Shown piece by piece: positions 9,366 through 16,707 of a stretch of DNA of 17,597 nucleotides. The translations under genes and the position numbers were made by a program. Source of the DNA: Sulfurimonas sp. (GTDB lineage Bacteria > Campylobacterota > Campylobacteria > Campylobacterales > Sulfurimonadaceae). A model generated the notes under the pieces. That model was not told the DNA's origin. It made no database searches and saw only the letters and a list, made by a program, of their open reading frames with translations. Within the stretch, counting starts at the first letter, position 1; each line of letters starts with the position of its first letter. The DNA lies in contig JAFLJV010000144.1 in NCBI GenBank assembly GCA_022712845.1, positions 1 to 17,597 on the forward strand, given 5' to 3'.

Positions 9366-10313
9366 GTGAGAGGAAAAAGAGTAGGAATTGTAGGTGTTGG
9401 TAATGTTGGTTCATCAGTAGCATATTCTTTGGCGATGAGTGGCTCTTGTCATGAAGTTATTTTAAGAGCAAATAATGTAGATAAAGCAAGAGGTAAAGCA
9501 CTAGATTTATCTCAAGCTGCTCAAGCTGCTAGAAAACATACTGTTATAACAGTTGCTGAAACACTAGAAGATGTAAAAGATTGTGATGTTGTAGTAATTA
9601 CAGCAGGAAGTCCAAGACTCCCAGGAATGAGTAGAAATGACTTACTACTTAAAAATGCTCAAATAATGAAAGATGTTATGAGTGTTATTAAAGTTTCATC
9701 ACCAACTGCTGTAATTATTCCTGTTTCAAATCCACTTGATGCAATGGTTTATGTTGCTCTAAAAGAAACAGGCTGGGATAGAAGTAGAGTTATAGGTATG
9801 GCTGGAATATTAGATAGTGCTAGAATGGCTCACTTTGTATATGAAAAACTAGGTTATGGAGCAGGGCAGATTAGATGCTCTGTTATGGGTGGTCATGGTG
9901 ATGATATGGTTCCGTTACCTAGATTTTCAACAGTTGCTGGGGTTCCTCTTACTGATTTATTAACTTGGGAAGAGATTAATGAGATTGTTGAGAGAACTAA
10001 AAAAGGTGGAGCTGAAATTGTTGGACTACTAAAAGATGGTAGTGCCTATTATGCTCCAGCAAAAGCAACAGCACTTATGGTTGAAGCTGTTTTAACTGAT
10101 ATGAAACAAATATATCCTTGTGCAGTAATGCTAAAAGGTGAATATGGTTATACTGATGTTGTAAGTGGTGTTCCAGTTATGATTGGTGCTCGTGGTGTTG
10201 AAAAGGTTATTGAAGCTAACCTAAATGATGACCAAGATAGAAAATTTGCAACTTCAGTTGGAAGTGTAAAAACTCTTATAGAAACTCTATATAAAAACAA
10301 CTTTTATAAGTAA
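9366..10313 (+). CDS. mdh: Malate dehydrogenase 1 (LDH-like type), possibly NADP-preferring
   Basis: Interconverts malate and oxaloacetate. 315 residues from a GTG start, with the LDH-like MDH layout: Rossmann motif GVGNVG (10-15), active-site loop PRLPGMSR (83-90) whose Arg84 and Arg90 match the dicarboxylate-specific Arg102 and Arg109 positions, VSNPLDAM (120-127), Asp150 and Arg153 in GILDSARM, and catalytic His177 in GGHGDDM. Arg84 argues against lactate dehydrogenase. At the end of beta strand 2 the sequence is LRANN: the acidic residue that normally binds the adenine ribose of NAD is Ala35, preceded by Arg34, which suggests NADP can be accepted (inference). It aligns almost without gaps with the second MDH at 14171; about half of the positions look identical by eye. 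Arg codons are 14 AGA, 1 CGT. It has its own promoter and is followed by a long palindrome. Confidence 0.9.
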   Translation: MRGKRVGIVGVGNVGSSVAYSLAMSGSCHEVILRANNVDKARGKALDLSQAAQAARKHTVITVAETLEDVKDCDVVVITAGSPRLPGMSRNDLLLKNAQIMKDVMSVIKVSSPTAVIIPVSNPLDAMVYVALKETGWDRSRVIGMAGILDSARMAHFVYEKLGYGAGQIRCSVMGGHGDDMVPLPRFSTVAGVPLTDLLTWEEINEIVERTKKGGAEIVGLLKDGSAYYAPAKATALMVEAVLTDMKQIYPCAVMLKGEYGYTDVVSGVPVMIGARGVEKVIEANLNDDQDRKFATSVGSVKTLIETLYKNNFYK

Positions 10314-10317
10314 AAGT

Positions 10318-10349
10318 TATTAGAGTTATTTTTAAAAATAACTCTAATA
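10318..10349 (+). terminator. 32-bp perfect palindrome after mdh1, probable terminator
   Basis: A perfect palindrome with 16-base arms (TATTAGAGTTATTTTT and its complement) starts 5 bp after the mdh1 stop. It can form an A/U-rich hairpin on either strand. No distinct T run follows it, so termination efficiency is uncertain. Confidence 0.55.
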
Positions 10350-10400
10350 CAGCCATAAACCTCCCTCTTTTGTTTCATTACGTAACAATATAAATCTATT

Positions 10401-10420
10401 GTGTATTAGATATATTACAC
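10401..10420 (+). promoter_or_regulatory. Possible operator overlapping a -10-like box, upstream of ETF-QO
   Basis: GTGTA and TACAC form a dyad separated by 10 bp, and a -10-like TATATT (10411-10416) runs into the right half-site. Such a site could bind a dimeric repressor that blocks transcription of the ETF module. The arms are only 5 bp, so chance occurrence in A/T-rich DNA is possible. A second candidate promoter element, TGATATCCT, lies at 10444-10452. Confidence 0.25.
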
Positions 10421-10513
10421 GAACTTAAGTTTAATTTAATTTCTGATATCCTTCTCTATTACTTAAAGGTAATTTTTTAAAAATTTTAAGTTAAATTAAT
10501 GATGGAGTCCTAA

Positions 10514-12172
10514 ATGGATAATATTTCAACAGATGTGCTTATTGTTGGCGGGGGACCTTCTGGTCTTTCTACTGCAATTGCTTTAGCTGATAAGTTAAAG
10601 CAAAAAGGTGAAGATAGAAGAATAATGCTAATTGATAAAGGTAATTCAATTGGTTCACATATATTATCAGGTGCTGTAATTAGACCAGATGTATTTAAAC
10701 AACTACTTACAACAGGAGAATTTGATGGTATTCCATTTGATTCTAAAGTTGGTGCTGATGTTACAGTAAAGTTAAATGATGATGGTGGAGAAACAACACT
10801 ACCTTTTCATCCACCATATATGTCAAATGATGGTAACTATATTGCATCGCTTGGTCAAGTATGTAGATACTTAGCTACATTAGCAGAGCAAAGAGGTGTA
10901 GAAATATATACAGGTTTTGCTGTTGATAGTGTTGTATATGATGAAAATAACAAAGTTATTGGTGTTAAAACTAAAGATACTGGTGTTGATCATCATGGTG
11001 TAAAACAAAAGAATTTTCAAGAAGGTACAACTATTAATGCTTCTATAACAGTATTTGCTGAAGGAACTAGAGGTTCTGCAGTTAAAACAGTTATAAACAA
11101 GTTAAATCTTGATGCAGGAAAAAATCCTCAAATTTATTCTCTAGGAGTAAAAGAGATATGGAAAGTTCCTGAAGGTAGAGTGGAATCTGGTTCTGTTAAA
11201 CATACTTTTGGTTACCCTCTTAAAGATAAATCAGAGTTTGGTGGTGGTTTTATTTATGGCTTAAGCGATGATAGAGTTGCTATTGGACTTGTAGTTGGTC
11301 TTGATTATCAAGATCCGTCTTTTGATGTGCATGCTGCAATGCAAATTTGGAAAACTCACCCTTATGTTTCTAAAATCCTTGAGGGTGGTTCAGTTATAGA
11401 AGCTGGTGCTAAAACACTACCTGAAGGTGGATGGAACTCAATACCAAAATATTATGCTGATAATATGATGATAGTTGGAGATAGTGCAGGTTTTCTTTCA
11501 ACACCAAGATTAAAAGGTGTTCATTTAGCTGTTAGATCTGGTATATGTGCGGCAACTGTTGCTGCTGATGCATTGGTTAACAATGATACAAGTGAGCAGT
11601 CACTCTCTAAATATGAAGAATTAGTAAATAGCAGCTTTATATATAAAGAACTTTATCCAACAAGAAATATGAGAGCTGTAATGCAAGATGGTATGGTTGT
11701 TGGTGGACTTAAAATGGGTATTCAATTAATTACTGGTGGAGCCTGTTTAATGGTTCCAGACACTGAAGATGATTATCTTGCAACTAAAAAAATAGTAGAA
11801 TTTTCTGAACAACCTTTTAAAGAAAGATTTGCTGGTAATCTAGAATATGATAAAAAATTAACATTTGATAAAGTTACAACTGTTTATTATTCAAAAGCAA
11901 TGCATGATGAGGTTCAACCTGTTCATTTAGTTATAAATAATCAAGAACAATTTCAATCGTCAAATATAGAAGAGTTTGGCTTATCTTGTGCCTCACTTTG
12001 CCCCGCTGAAGTTTATGAATTACATGTAGATAAAAAAAGTGGTAATAAATCACTTAGAATGCATGCTGAGAACTGTGTTCACTGTAAAACTTGTGATATT
12101 AAATCACCAAACAGTGGAATTACTTGGACTACACCTTATGGTGGAGATGGTCCAGATTACAATATGATGTAG
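10514..12172 (+). CDS. Electron-transfer flavoprotein:quinone oxidoreductase (FixC plus FixX-like fusion)
   Basis: Peripheral inner-membrane flavoprotein that takes electrons from ETF and passes them to the quinone pool, expected to be menaquinone in Campylobacterota. The 552-residue length is that of full ETF-QO. Seen in order: N-terminal FAD motif VGGGPSGLS (11-19), GSHILSGAVIRP (47-58), a FixC-like FAD domain with FAEGTRG (181-187), IVGDSAGFLSTPRLKGVH (320-337) that closes the FAD site, and a C-terminal ferredoxin-like domain with cysteines 492, 496, 521, 524 and 527 (CASLCPAEVYE and CVHCKTCDIK). The terminal GGDGPDYNMM is typical. The ferredoxin domain replaces a separate FixX. ATG follows GGAG by 6 bp. 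All 14 Arg codons are AGA. It is 17 bp upstream of the fused ETF, so the two are almost certainly co-transcribed partners. No acyl-CoA dehydrogenase is present nearby. Confidence 0.95.
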   Translation: MDNISTDVLIVGGGPSGLSTAIALADKLKQKGEDRRIMLIDKGNSIGSHILSGAVIRPDVFKQLLTTGEFDGIPFDSKVGADVTVKLNDDGGETTLPFHPPYMSNDGNYIASLGQVCRYLATLAEQRGVEIYTGFAVDSVVYDENNKVIGVKTKDTGVDHHGVKQKNFQEGTTINASITVFAEGTRGSAVKTVINKLNLDAGKNPQIYSLGVKEIWKVPEGRVESGSVKHTFGYPLKDKSEFGGGFIYGLSDDRVAIGLVVGLDYQDPSFDVHAAMQIWKTHPYVSKILEGGSVIEAGAKTLPEGGWNSIPKYYADNMMIVGDSAGFLSTPRLKGVHLAVRSGICAATVAADALVNNDTSEQSLSKYEELVNSSFIYKELYPTRNMRAVMQDGMVVGGLKMGIQLITGGACLMVPDTEDDYLATKKIVEFSEQPFKERFAGNLEYDKKLTFDKVTTVYYSKAMHDEVQPVHLVINNQEQFQSSNIEEFGLSCASLCPAEVYELHVDKKSGNKSLRMHAENCVHCKTCDIKSPNSGITWTTPYGGDGPDYNMM

Positions 12173-12175
12173 AGT

Positions 12176-12180
12176 GGGGA
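12176..12180 (+). promoter_or_regulatory. Ribosome binding site that decides the EtfBA start
   Basis: GGGGA lies 9 bp before the ATG at 12190, which begins the conserved EtfB strand ALTIISLMKQVP. The open frame extends back to an ATG at 12124, but that stretch overlaps the ETF-QO C-terminus and its 22 residues (DYTLWWRWSRLQ...) do not resemble ETF. Confidence 0.7.
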
Positions 12181-12189
12181 AAATATAAT

Positions 12190-14154
12190 ATGGCTTTAAC
12201 AATAATTAGTTTAATGAAACAGGTTCCTTTACCATCAGAAATGAGAATGGGTGATGATGGTTTAATGGATAGAACAAAAGCGAAATCTATAATAAATATA
12301 GATTGCTCGTATGGTTTAGAAGCTGGTCTTCAAATTAAAAAAGATAACCCTGATGCAAAACTTATAGTTTGCTCAATGGGACCACCATCATTTACTGTAT
12401 CTTTAAAAACAGCCCTGTCTATGGGCTATGATGAAGCATACCTTTTAAGTGATAGAAAACTTGGTGGTTCAGATACATATGCAACAGGCTTAGCGATAGC
12501 AACTATGCTTAAACACTTAGGTTTTGGAAAAGGATTAAATGAGGATTTTGTAATTGTAGCTGGTCGTCAGACAAGTGATGGCGATACTGCCCATGTTCCA
12601 TCTCAGGTTGCAGAAAATATGAAAATTCCACAGGGAACTTTCATTGAAACTGCTGAGCTGGTGGATGGGAAAATTCATGCTAAAAGAATTATAGAGGGTG
12701 GATATCAAATGATGAGCCTTCCTCTTCCTTGTGCAATGAGTTTTACACCAACAGGTATTGATCCAAGAAGACCTGCTTTAAGTGGTGCGATAAAAGCTAG
12801 AAGTAGTGAGGTTACTATATTTAATATTGATGATATTGGATTAAGTGATGAGTTTATTGGTCTTGGGACTCCAGGTGAAAGTGGTTCTCCTACAATTGTT
12901 TCTAAAGTTGCAACAATTAAAAGTGATAGAGCACCTGCAAAAATGGCTGTTGGACATAATGAAAGTGAATTAATTTCTAGTTTTCTTGAGGATTTTAAAA
13001 CAGGTAAAAATGTTATAGAAGAAACAGAGAAAAAAGCTAAAAAAGCTAAAGTAAGAGATAAAGATTTAAGAGTAATTGACTTTAGAAATGGTGCTAAAGG
13101 GATTGTTACTTGGGCTGAAATTGTTAAAGGTGAAATTTCTAGACCATCTTTAGAGCTTTTAACTCCTGCTAGAGATTTAGCAAATGAGTTAGGTAATGAT
13201 ACTAAAGTAACTACTCTTATTATCGGTAAAAATATAGGTGAATTAGCAAAAGAGCTAGTAGCTTATGGTGCTGATGAAGTTATTGTTGTTGAAGATGATA
13301 GACTTGAAGAGTACAGAATATTACCTTTTTCTGAAATATTTGCACAAGTTATTAAAAAAAATAATTATGAAATTGCACTTTTTGCAGCAACTACCGCTGG
13401 TCGCGAACTTGCCCCAAGAATAGGTGTAAAAACTGATAGTGGTGTAACTGCGGATTGTACAGAACTGATAATTGGTGAACATGTCCATAGAAATAAAGAA
13501 ACTAAAGAAAAAGTTGTATATGCTCCAATTTTAGAATCAATAAGACCAACTTATGGTGAGTCCAAACTTGCTACAATTATCGGTTTTGTTTGTCCTCAAA
13601 TCTCAACTGCTCGTGCTGGTACATTTGCTGTACCAACAAAAGATGATAGTCGTGAAGGTATTATTTCAGAGTTTAAATCAAAACTAAATAAAGATGAATT
13701 TGTATCAGAAATTATTGAAACAGTTATTGGTGAAGGTGGTATGCAAGGACTATTTGAAGCTGATATTATTGTTTCTGGTGGTAGAGGAACAGCAAGTGAT
13801 GGGATGCAAATGGTAAAAGATTTAGCACAAGCACTTAAAGATCAAGGCTTAAATGCTGAGTGGGCATCTTCAAGAGTTATGGTTGATGAAGGTGTTGCTG
13901 AATATGCAAGACAAGTTGGACAAACTGGTAAAACAGTTAGACCAAAAGTTTATGTAGCTATTGGAATAAGCGGTGCTGTACAGCATATTGCTGGGATGAA
14001 AGAATCTGATACAATTGTAGCAATTAATTACAATGCAAAAGAGACTATTTTTCATAATGCAGATTTTGGAATTGTTGGTGAATATCAAGATATAGTTCCA
14101 GAACTTATTGAAAAAGTAAATAACGGGTTCACATTTGGACTCGAAACTAAATAG
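12190..14154 (+). CDS. Single-chain electron transfer flavoprotein, EtfB-EtfA fusion
   Basis: Soluble flavoprotein that collects electrons and delivers them to the ETF-QO encoded just upstream. At 654 residues it equals EtfB (~260) plus EtfA (~350) in one chain. EtfB half, about 1-265: IISLMKQVPLP, SMGPPSFTVSLKTALSMG, LSDRKLGGSDTYAT, and the nucleotide-binding segment VAGRQTSDGDTAHVPSQVAE (123-142). A charged Lys/Glu-rich linker occupies ~267-293. EtfA half: ~300-480 alpha/beta domain with TTAGRELAPRIG (401-412), then the FAD-binding C-terminus with GGRGTASDG (530-538), SSRVMVDEG, RQVGQTGKTVRPK (574-586), GISGAVQHIAGM (592-603) and HNADFGIVGE. The EtfB wording (SDR/GSDT/DGDTA) is closer to Fix-like, bifurcating ETFs than to the mitochondrial type; this is judged from memory of the families. 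A 16-bp gap separates it from mdh2. Arg codons: 22 AGA, 4 CGN. Confidence 0.93.
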   Translation: MALTIISLMKQVPLPSEMRMGDDGLMDRTKAKSIINIDCSYGLEAGLQIKKDNPDAKLIVCSMGPPSFTVSLKTALSMGYDEAYLLSDRKLGGSDTYATGLAIATMLKHLGFGKGLNEDFVIVAGRQTSDGDTAHVPSQVAENMKIPQGTFIETAELVDGKIHAKRIIEGGYQMMSLPLPCAMSFTPTGIDPRRPALSGAIKARSSEVTIFNIDDIGLSDEFIGLGTPGESGSPTIVSKVATIKSDRAPAKMAVGHNESELISSFLEDFKTGKNVIEETEKKAKKAKVRDKDLRVIDFRNGAKGIVTWAEIVKGEISRPSLELLTPARDLANELGNDTKVTTLIIGKNIGELAKELVAYGADEVIVVEDDRLEEYRILPFSEIFAQVIKKNNYEIALFAATTAGRELAPRIGVKTDSGVTADCTELIIGEHVHRNKETKEKVVYAPILESIRPTYGESKLATIIGFVCPQISTARAGTFAVPTKDDSREGIISEFKSKLNKDEFVSEIIETVIGEGGMQGLFEADIIVSGGRGTASDGMQMVKDLAQALKDQGLNAEWASSRVMVDEGVAEYARQVGQTGKTVRPKVYVAIGISGAVQHIAGMKESDTIVAINYNAKETIFHNADFGIVGEYQDIVPELIEKVNNGFTFGLETK

Positions 14155-14158
14155 TATT

Positions 14159-14166
14159 AAAGGGGA
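14159..14166 (+). promoter_or_regulatory. Ribosome binding site that decides the mdh2 start
   Basis: AAAGGGGA lies 4 bp before the tandem ATGATG at 14171-14176. The frame is open back to an ATG at 14135 inside the EtfBA gene, but those 12 residues have no counterpart in MDHs. Confidence 0.75.
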
Positions 14167-14170
14167 CTAT

Positions 14171-15118
14171 ATGATGGAAAGTAGAAAAGTAGGAATTATT
14201 GGTGCTGGTTTTGTTGGTGCTACAGCAGCATACAGCTTAACTATGCTTGGTGCATGTCATGAAATAGTTTTATATGATATTAATCCAGATGTAGCAAAAG
14301 GTAAAGCTATTGATATTGGTCAATCAACAAGCTATGCACCACAAGGAACAATAGTCACTGCGGCAGAAGATGCAAGTGATTTAAAAGATTGTGATGTAAT
14401 TGTTATCACAGCTGGTGTTCCTCGTAGAAACGAGATGACAAGAGCAGACCTTTTATTAATTAATGCAAAAATTATGAAAGATGTTGTTGGTAATATTCTT
14501 AAATATTCTCCAGACGCTATAATTCTTTGTGTATCAAATCCACTTGATATTATGAATTATGTTGTTCATAAATTAACTGGTTGGAAAAGAAACAGAATAG
14601 TTGGTATGGCTGGAGCATTAGATGGTGCTAGAATGGCATACCAAATCAATCAAAAAGTTGGATATGGTTCAGGTCAAACTAGAGCAATGCTTATAGGTGA
14701 TCATGGACAAAACATGATTCCTCTTCCAGAAATTTCTGCTGTTGGCGGTGTACCTTTAGATCAAATAATTTCCAAAGAGGATATGATTGGTATTATTGAA
14801 AGAACAAAAAATGGAGGAGCTGAGATAGTTAAACATCTTGGAACTTCTGCTTATTATGCACCTGGACGTGCAATCTCAGTTATGGTACAAGCAATTTTAG
14901 ATGATAGTAGAATTGTTATGCCATCTTCTGTAATTTTAGATGGTGAATATGGATATAGTGATATATCTGTTGGTGTCCCTGTTGTTCTTGGAGCTAATGG
15001 GGTTGAAAAAATTATTGAGCTTGAGCTTGATGATGAGATAAAAGCAAAATTTAAAATTTCTGTTGATTCTATTCAGGATGGAATAGATATACTAATCGAA
15101 AATAATTTTTTTGAGTAG
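14171..15118 (+). CDS. mdh: Malate dehydrogenase 2 (LDH-like type), NAD-type
   Basis: Interconverts malate and oxaloacetate. From the ATG at 14171 it has 315 residues, the same as the first MDH (14174 is an equally possible start). Motifs: Rossmann GAGFVG (11-16), loop VPRRNEMTR (83-91) with the dicarboxylate-binding Arg85 and Arg91, VSNPLDIM (121-128), GALDGARM with Asp151 and Arg154, and catalytic His178 in GDHGQNM. Strand 2 ends VLYDINPD, so Asp36 is in the position that selects NAD over NADP, unlike Ala35 in the paralogue. It lies 16 bp after the fused ETF gene and so belongs to the ETF-QO-EtfBA unit, which ends in a hairpin overlapping its stop codon. Arg codons: 9 AGA, 2 CGT. The pair may come from an old tandem duplication or from separate acquisition; sequence divergence is too high for a recent copy. 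Confidence 0.93.
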   Translation: MMESRKVGIIGAGFVGATAAYSLTMLGACHEIVLYDINPDVAKGKAIDIGQSTSYAPQGTIVTAAEDASDLKDCDVIVITAGVPRRNEMTRADLLLINAKIMKDVVGNILKYSPDAIILCVSNPLDIMNYVVHKLTGWKRNRIVGMAGALDGARMAYQINQKVGYGSGQTRAMLIGDHGQNMIPLPEISAVGGVPLDQIISKEDMIGIIERTKNGGAEIVKHLGTSAYYAPGRAISVMVQAILDDSRIVMPSSVILDGEYGYSDISVGVPVVLGANGVEKIIELELDDEIKAKFKISVDSIQDGIDILIENNFFE

Positions 15119-15145
15119 ATTCTACACCTTTTGGTGTAAAATCTA
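15116..15145 (+). terminator. Intrinsic terminator of the ETF-QO-EtfBA-mdh2 unit
   Basis: The stem pairs 15116-15128 with 15133-15145 (core TACACC / GGTGTA, outer TAGATT / AATCTA, one C-A mismatch) around a TTTT loop, and a run of five T follows at about 15148. The stem includes the mdh2 stop codon. This is the best-formed terminator in the window. Confidence 0.7.
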
Positions 15146-15200
15146 ACTTTTTACTGAGTAAATTCTACACATTTCTTCATATGTTAAAAACATAAATATC

Positions 15201-15206
15201 TATAAT
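15201..15206 (+). promoter_or_regulatory. Possible -10 box for fumAB
   Basis: A perfect TATAAT lies 76 bp before the fumarase alpha start, downstream of the mdh2 terminator. It is preceded by a small TATGTT / AACATA inverted repeat at 15180-15194. No -35 box or extended TGn is seen, so a closer promoter cannot be excluded. Confidence 0.4.
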
Positions 15207-15281
15207 GGCTTGTATTACTAAAAGAGTGCTAAACTATCGTTTTAAAATACTCTATTAGAGATTTAATACTGAAGGGCTAAT

Positions 15282-16133
15282 ATGCGCGAAATTGCATACG
15301 AAGAGATAGTAAAAAATGTGAGAGATATCATTATATATTCTGCTTCAAATCTTCCAGAGGATGCTTTGAATGCTATGAAAGATGCTTATAAAAATGAAAA
15401 AAGCCCTGTAAGTAAAGAAGTTTTAAAGCAACTTTTAGAAAATGCTGATATAGCAAGTTCAGAAGCACGTCCACTTTGTCAAGACACTGGTTTAGCAGTA
15501 TTTTTTGTGAAAATTGGTGCTGATGTTAAGATCGTTGGTGGATTATTGAAAGATGCTATCAATGAGGGTACTGAAAAGGGTTATGTTGAGGGTTATTTAA
15601 GAGCTTCAACATGTCATCCTTTTACTCGTGCTAACAATAAAGACACAATTGGTTACAATTTACCAGCTATTATTCATTTAGATATAGTTGAGGGTGATAA
15701 AATAGATATTGAATACGCTGCAAAAGGTGGCGGTAGTGAAAATGTTTCTCGTGCAAGAGTTTTTCCTCCAGCTGCTGGAAAGCAGGGTGTAATTGACTAT
15801 GTAAAAGAGTGTATCTCTGATGCTGGTCCAAACCCTTGTCCTCCTCTTACTGTTGGTGTAGGTATTGGTGGAACATTTGAAAAAGCTGTAATATCTTCAA
15901 AACATGCACTATTTCGTGATATTGGTTCAGTAAATACAGATCCAGAAATGGCTGATATGGAAGATGAAATAAAATTAGTATTAAATAAACTTGGAATTGG
16001 AACTATGGGTATGGGTGGAACAGAGACTGTTTTAGCTGTACATATTGAAGCTAATCCTTGTCATATAGCTTCTTTGCCAGTTTCAGTAAATGTTCAGTGT
16101 CATAGCTCACGCCATACACATATCACTATATAA
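15282..16133 (+). CDS. Class I fumarate hydratase, alpha subunit
   Basis: Catalytic iron-sulfur subunit for reversible hydration of fumarate to malate. The 283 residues equal the N-terminal domain of single-chain class I fumarase (FumA/TtdA family). Three cysteines suited to ligate a 4Fe-4S cluster are present: Cys66 (PLCQDTG), Cys186 (GPNPCPPLTVG) and Cys260 (EANPCHIASLPV). Other family segments are CHPFTRANNKDTIGYN (111-126), AAKGGGSENVSRARVFPP (146-163) and the C-terminal HSSRHTHI. Such a cluster is normally oxygen-sensitive. The ATG follows GAAGGG by 5 bp. L-tartrate dehydratase alpha is the close alternative, but the TCA neighbours favour fumarase. Arg codons: 6 CGN, 3 AGA. Confidence 0.93.
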   Translation: MREIAYEEIVKNVRDIIIYSASNLPEDALNAMKDAYKNEKSPVSKEVLKQLLENADIASSEARPLCQDTGLAVFFVKIGADVKIVGGLLKDAINEGTEKGYVEGYLRASTCHPFTRANNKDTIGYNLPAIIHLDIVEGDKIDIEYAAKGGGSENVSRARVFPPAAGKQGVIDYVKECISDAGPNPCPPLTVGVGIGGTFEKAVISSKHALFRDIGSVNTDPEMADMEDEIKLVLNKLGIGTMGMGGTETVLAVHIEANPCHIASLPVSVNVQCHSSRHTHITI

Positions 16134-16142
16134 GGAAATAAG

Positions 16143-16700
16143 ATGAGTAAAACATACCATTTAACAACTCCACTTAGTGATGAAACAATTTCAGAATTAA
16201 AAAGTGGAGATATTGTTTATTTAAACGGTACTATCTATACAGCTCGTGATGCTGCACATAAAAGATTAGTTGATTTACTTGATGCAGGAAAAGAGCTTCC
16301 TTTTGATATCAAAGGTGCTGTAATATATTTTGTTGGACCAACTCCACCAAAACCTGGTGATCCAATTGGTAGTGCTGGTCCTACTACATCTTATCGTATG
16401 GATTCTTACTCTCCTCGCTTAATTGCTGAGGGTTTAAAAGGGATGATAGGCAAAGGTAAAAGAAATAAAGATGTTACGGATGCTTGTCAAGAACATAAGG
16501 CTGTATATTTTGGTGCTACTGGCGGAGCTGGTGCACTTTTAGGTAAACAAATTAAAAGTGCAGAGATTATTGCTTACGAGGAACTTGGTCCTGAAGCAGT
16601 AAGAAAACTAGAAGTTGTTGACTTTCCAGTAACTGTTATTAATGACGCATATGGTGAAGACTTATATAAAATTGGTCGCGCTCAATACGAAGTTAAATAA
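16143..16700 (+). CDS. Class I fumarate hydratase, beta subunit
   Basis: Second subunit of the two-part class I fumarase; the alpha and beta chains together correspond to one FumA chain. The 185 residues contain the C-terminal-domain motifs LKSGDIVYLNGTIYTARDAA (19-38), YFVGPTPPKPGDPIGSAGPT (62-81) with the substrate-contacting GPTTSYRMD (79-87), and a YFGATGGAGALL segment. It starts 9 bp after the alpha stop, and its AAGGAA overlaps the alpha stop codon, so the two are translated in tandem for stoichiometric assembly. A strong hairpin follows the gene. TtdB-like tartrate dehydratase beta is the alternative. Confidence 0.93.
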   Translation: MSKTYHLTTPLSDETISELKSGDIVYLNGTIYTARDAAHKRLVDLLDAGKELPFDIKGAVIYFVGPTPPKPGDPIGSAGPTTSYRMDSYSPRLIAEGLKGMIGKGKRNKDVTDACQEHKAVYFGATGGAGALLGKQIKSAEIIAYEELGPEAVRKLEVVDFPVTVINDAYGEDLYKIGRAQYEVK

Positions 16701-16707
16701 ATTATAT

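Noticed and set aside
9366..10313. mdh1 as an L-lactate dehydrogenase
   Set aside because: The substrate loop has Arg84 at the position where lactate dehydrogenases have Gln, which favours dicarboxylates; the TCA neighbours agree.
12124..12189. N-terminal extension of EtfBA back to the ATG at 12124
   Set aside because: These 22 codons lie inside the ETF-QO gene in another frame and do not resemble ETF; a good ribosome binding site and the conserved EtfB start occur at 12190.
14135..14170. N-terminal extension of mdh2 to 14135
   Set aside because: It overlaps the EtfBA 3' end, adds residues absent from MDHs, and AAAGGGGA precedes the ATG at 14171.
15119..15169. ATTCTACAC direct repeat (15119 and 15161) as a regulatory repeat
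   Set aside because: The first copy is part of the terminator stem and the match is only 9 bp, so chance or local slippage explains it.
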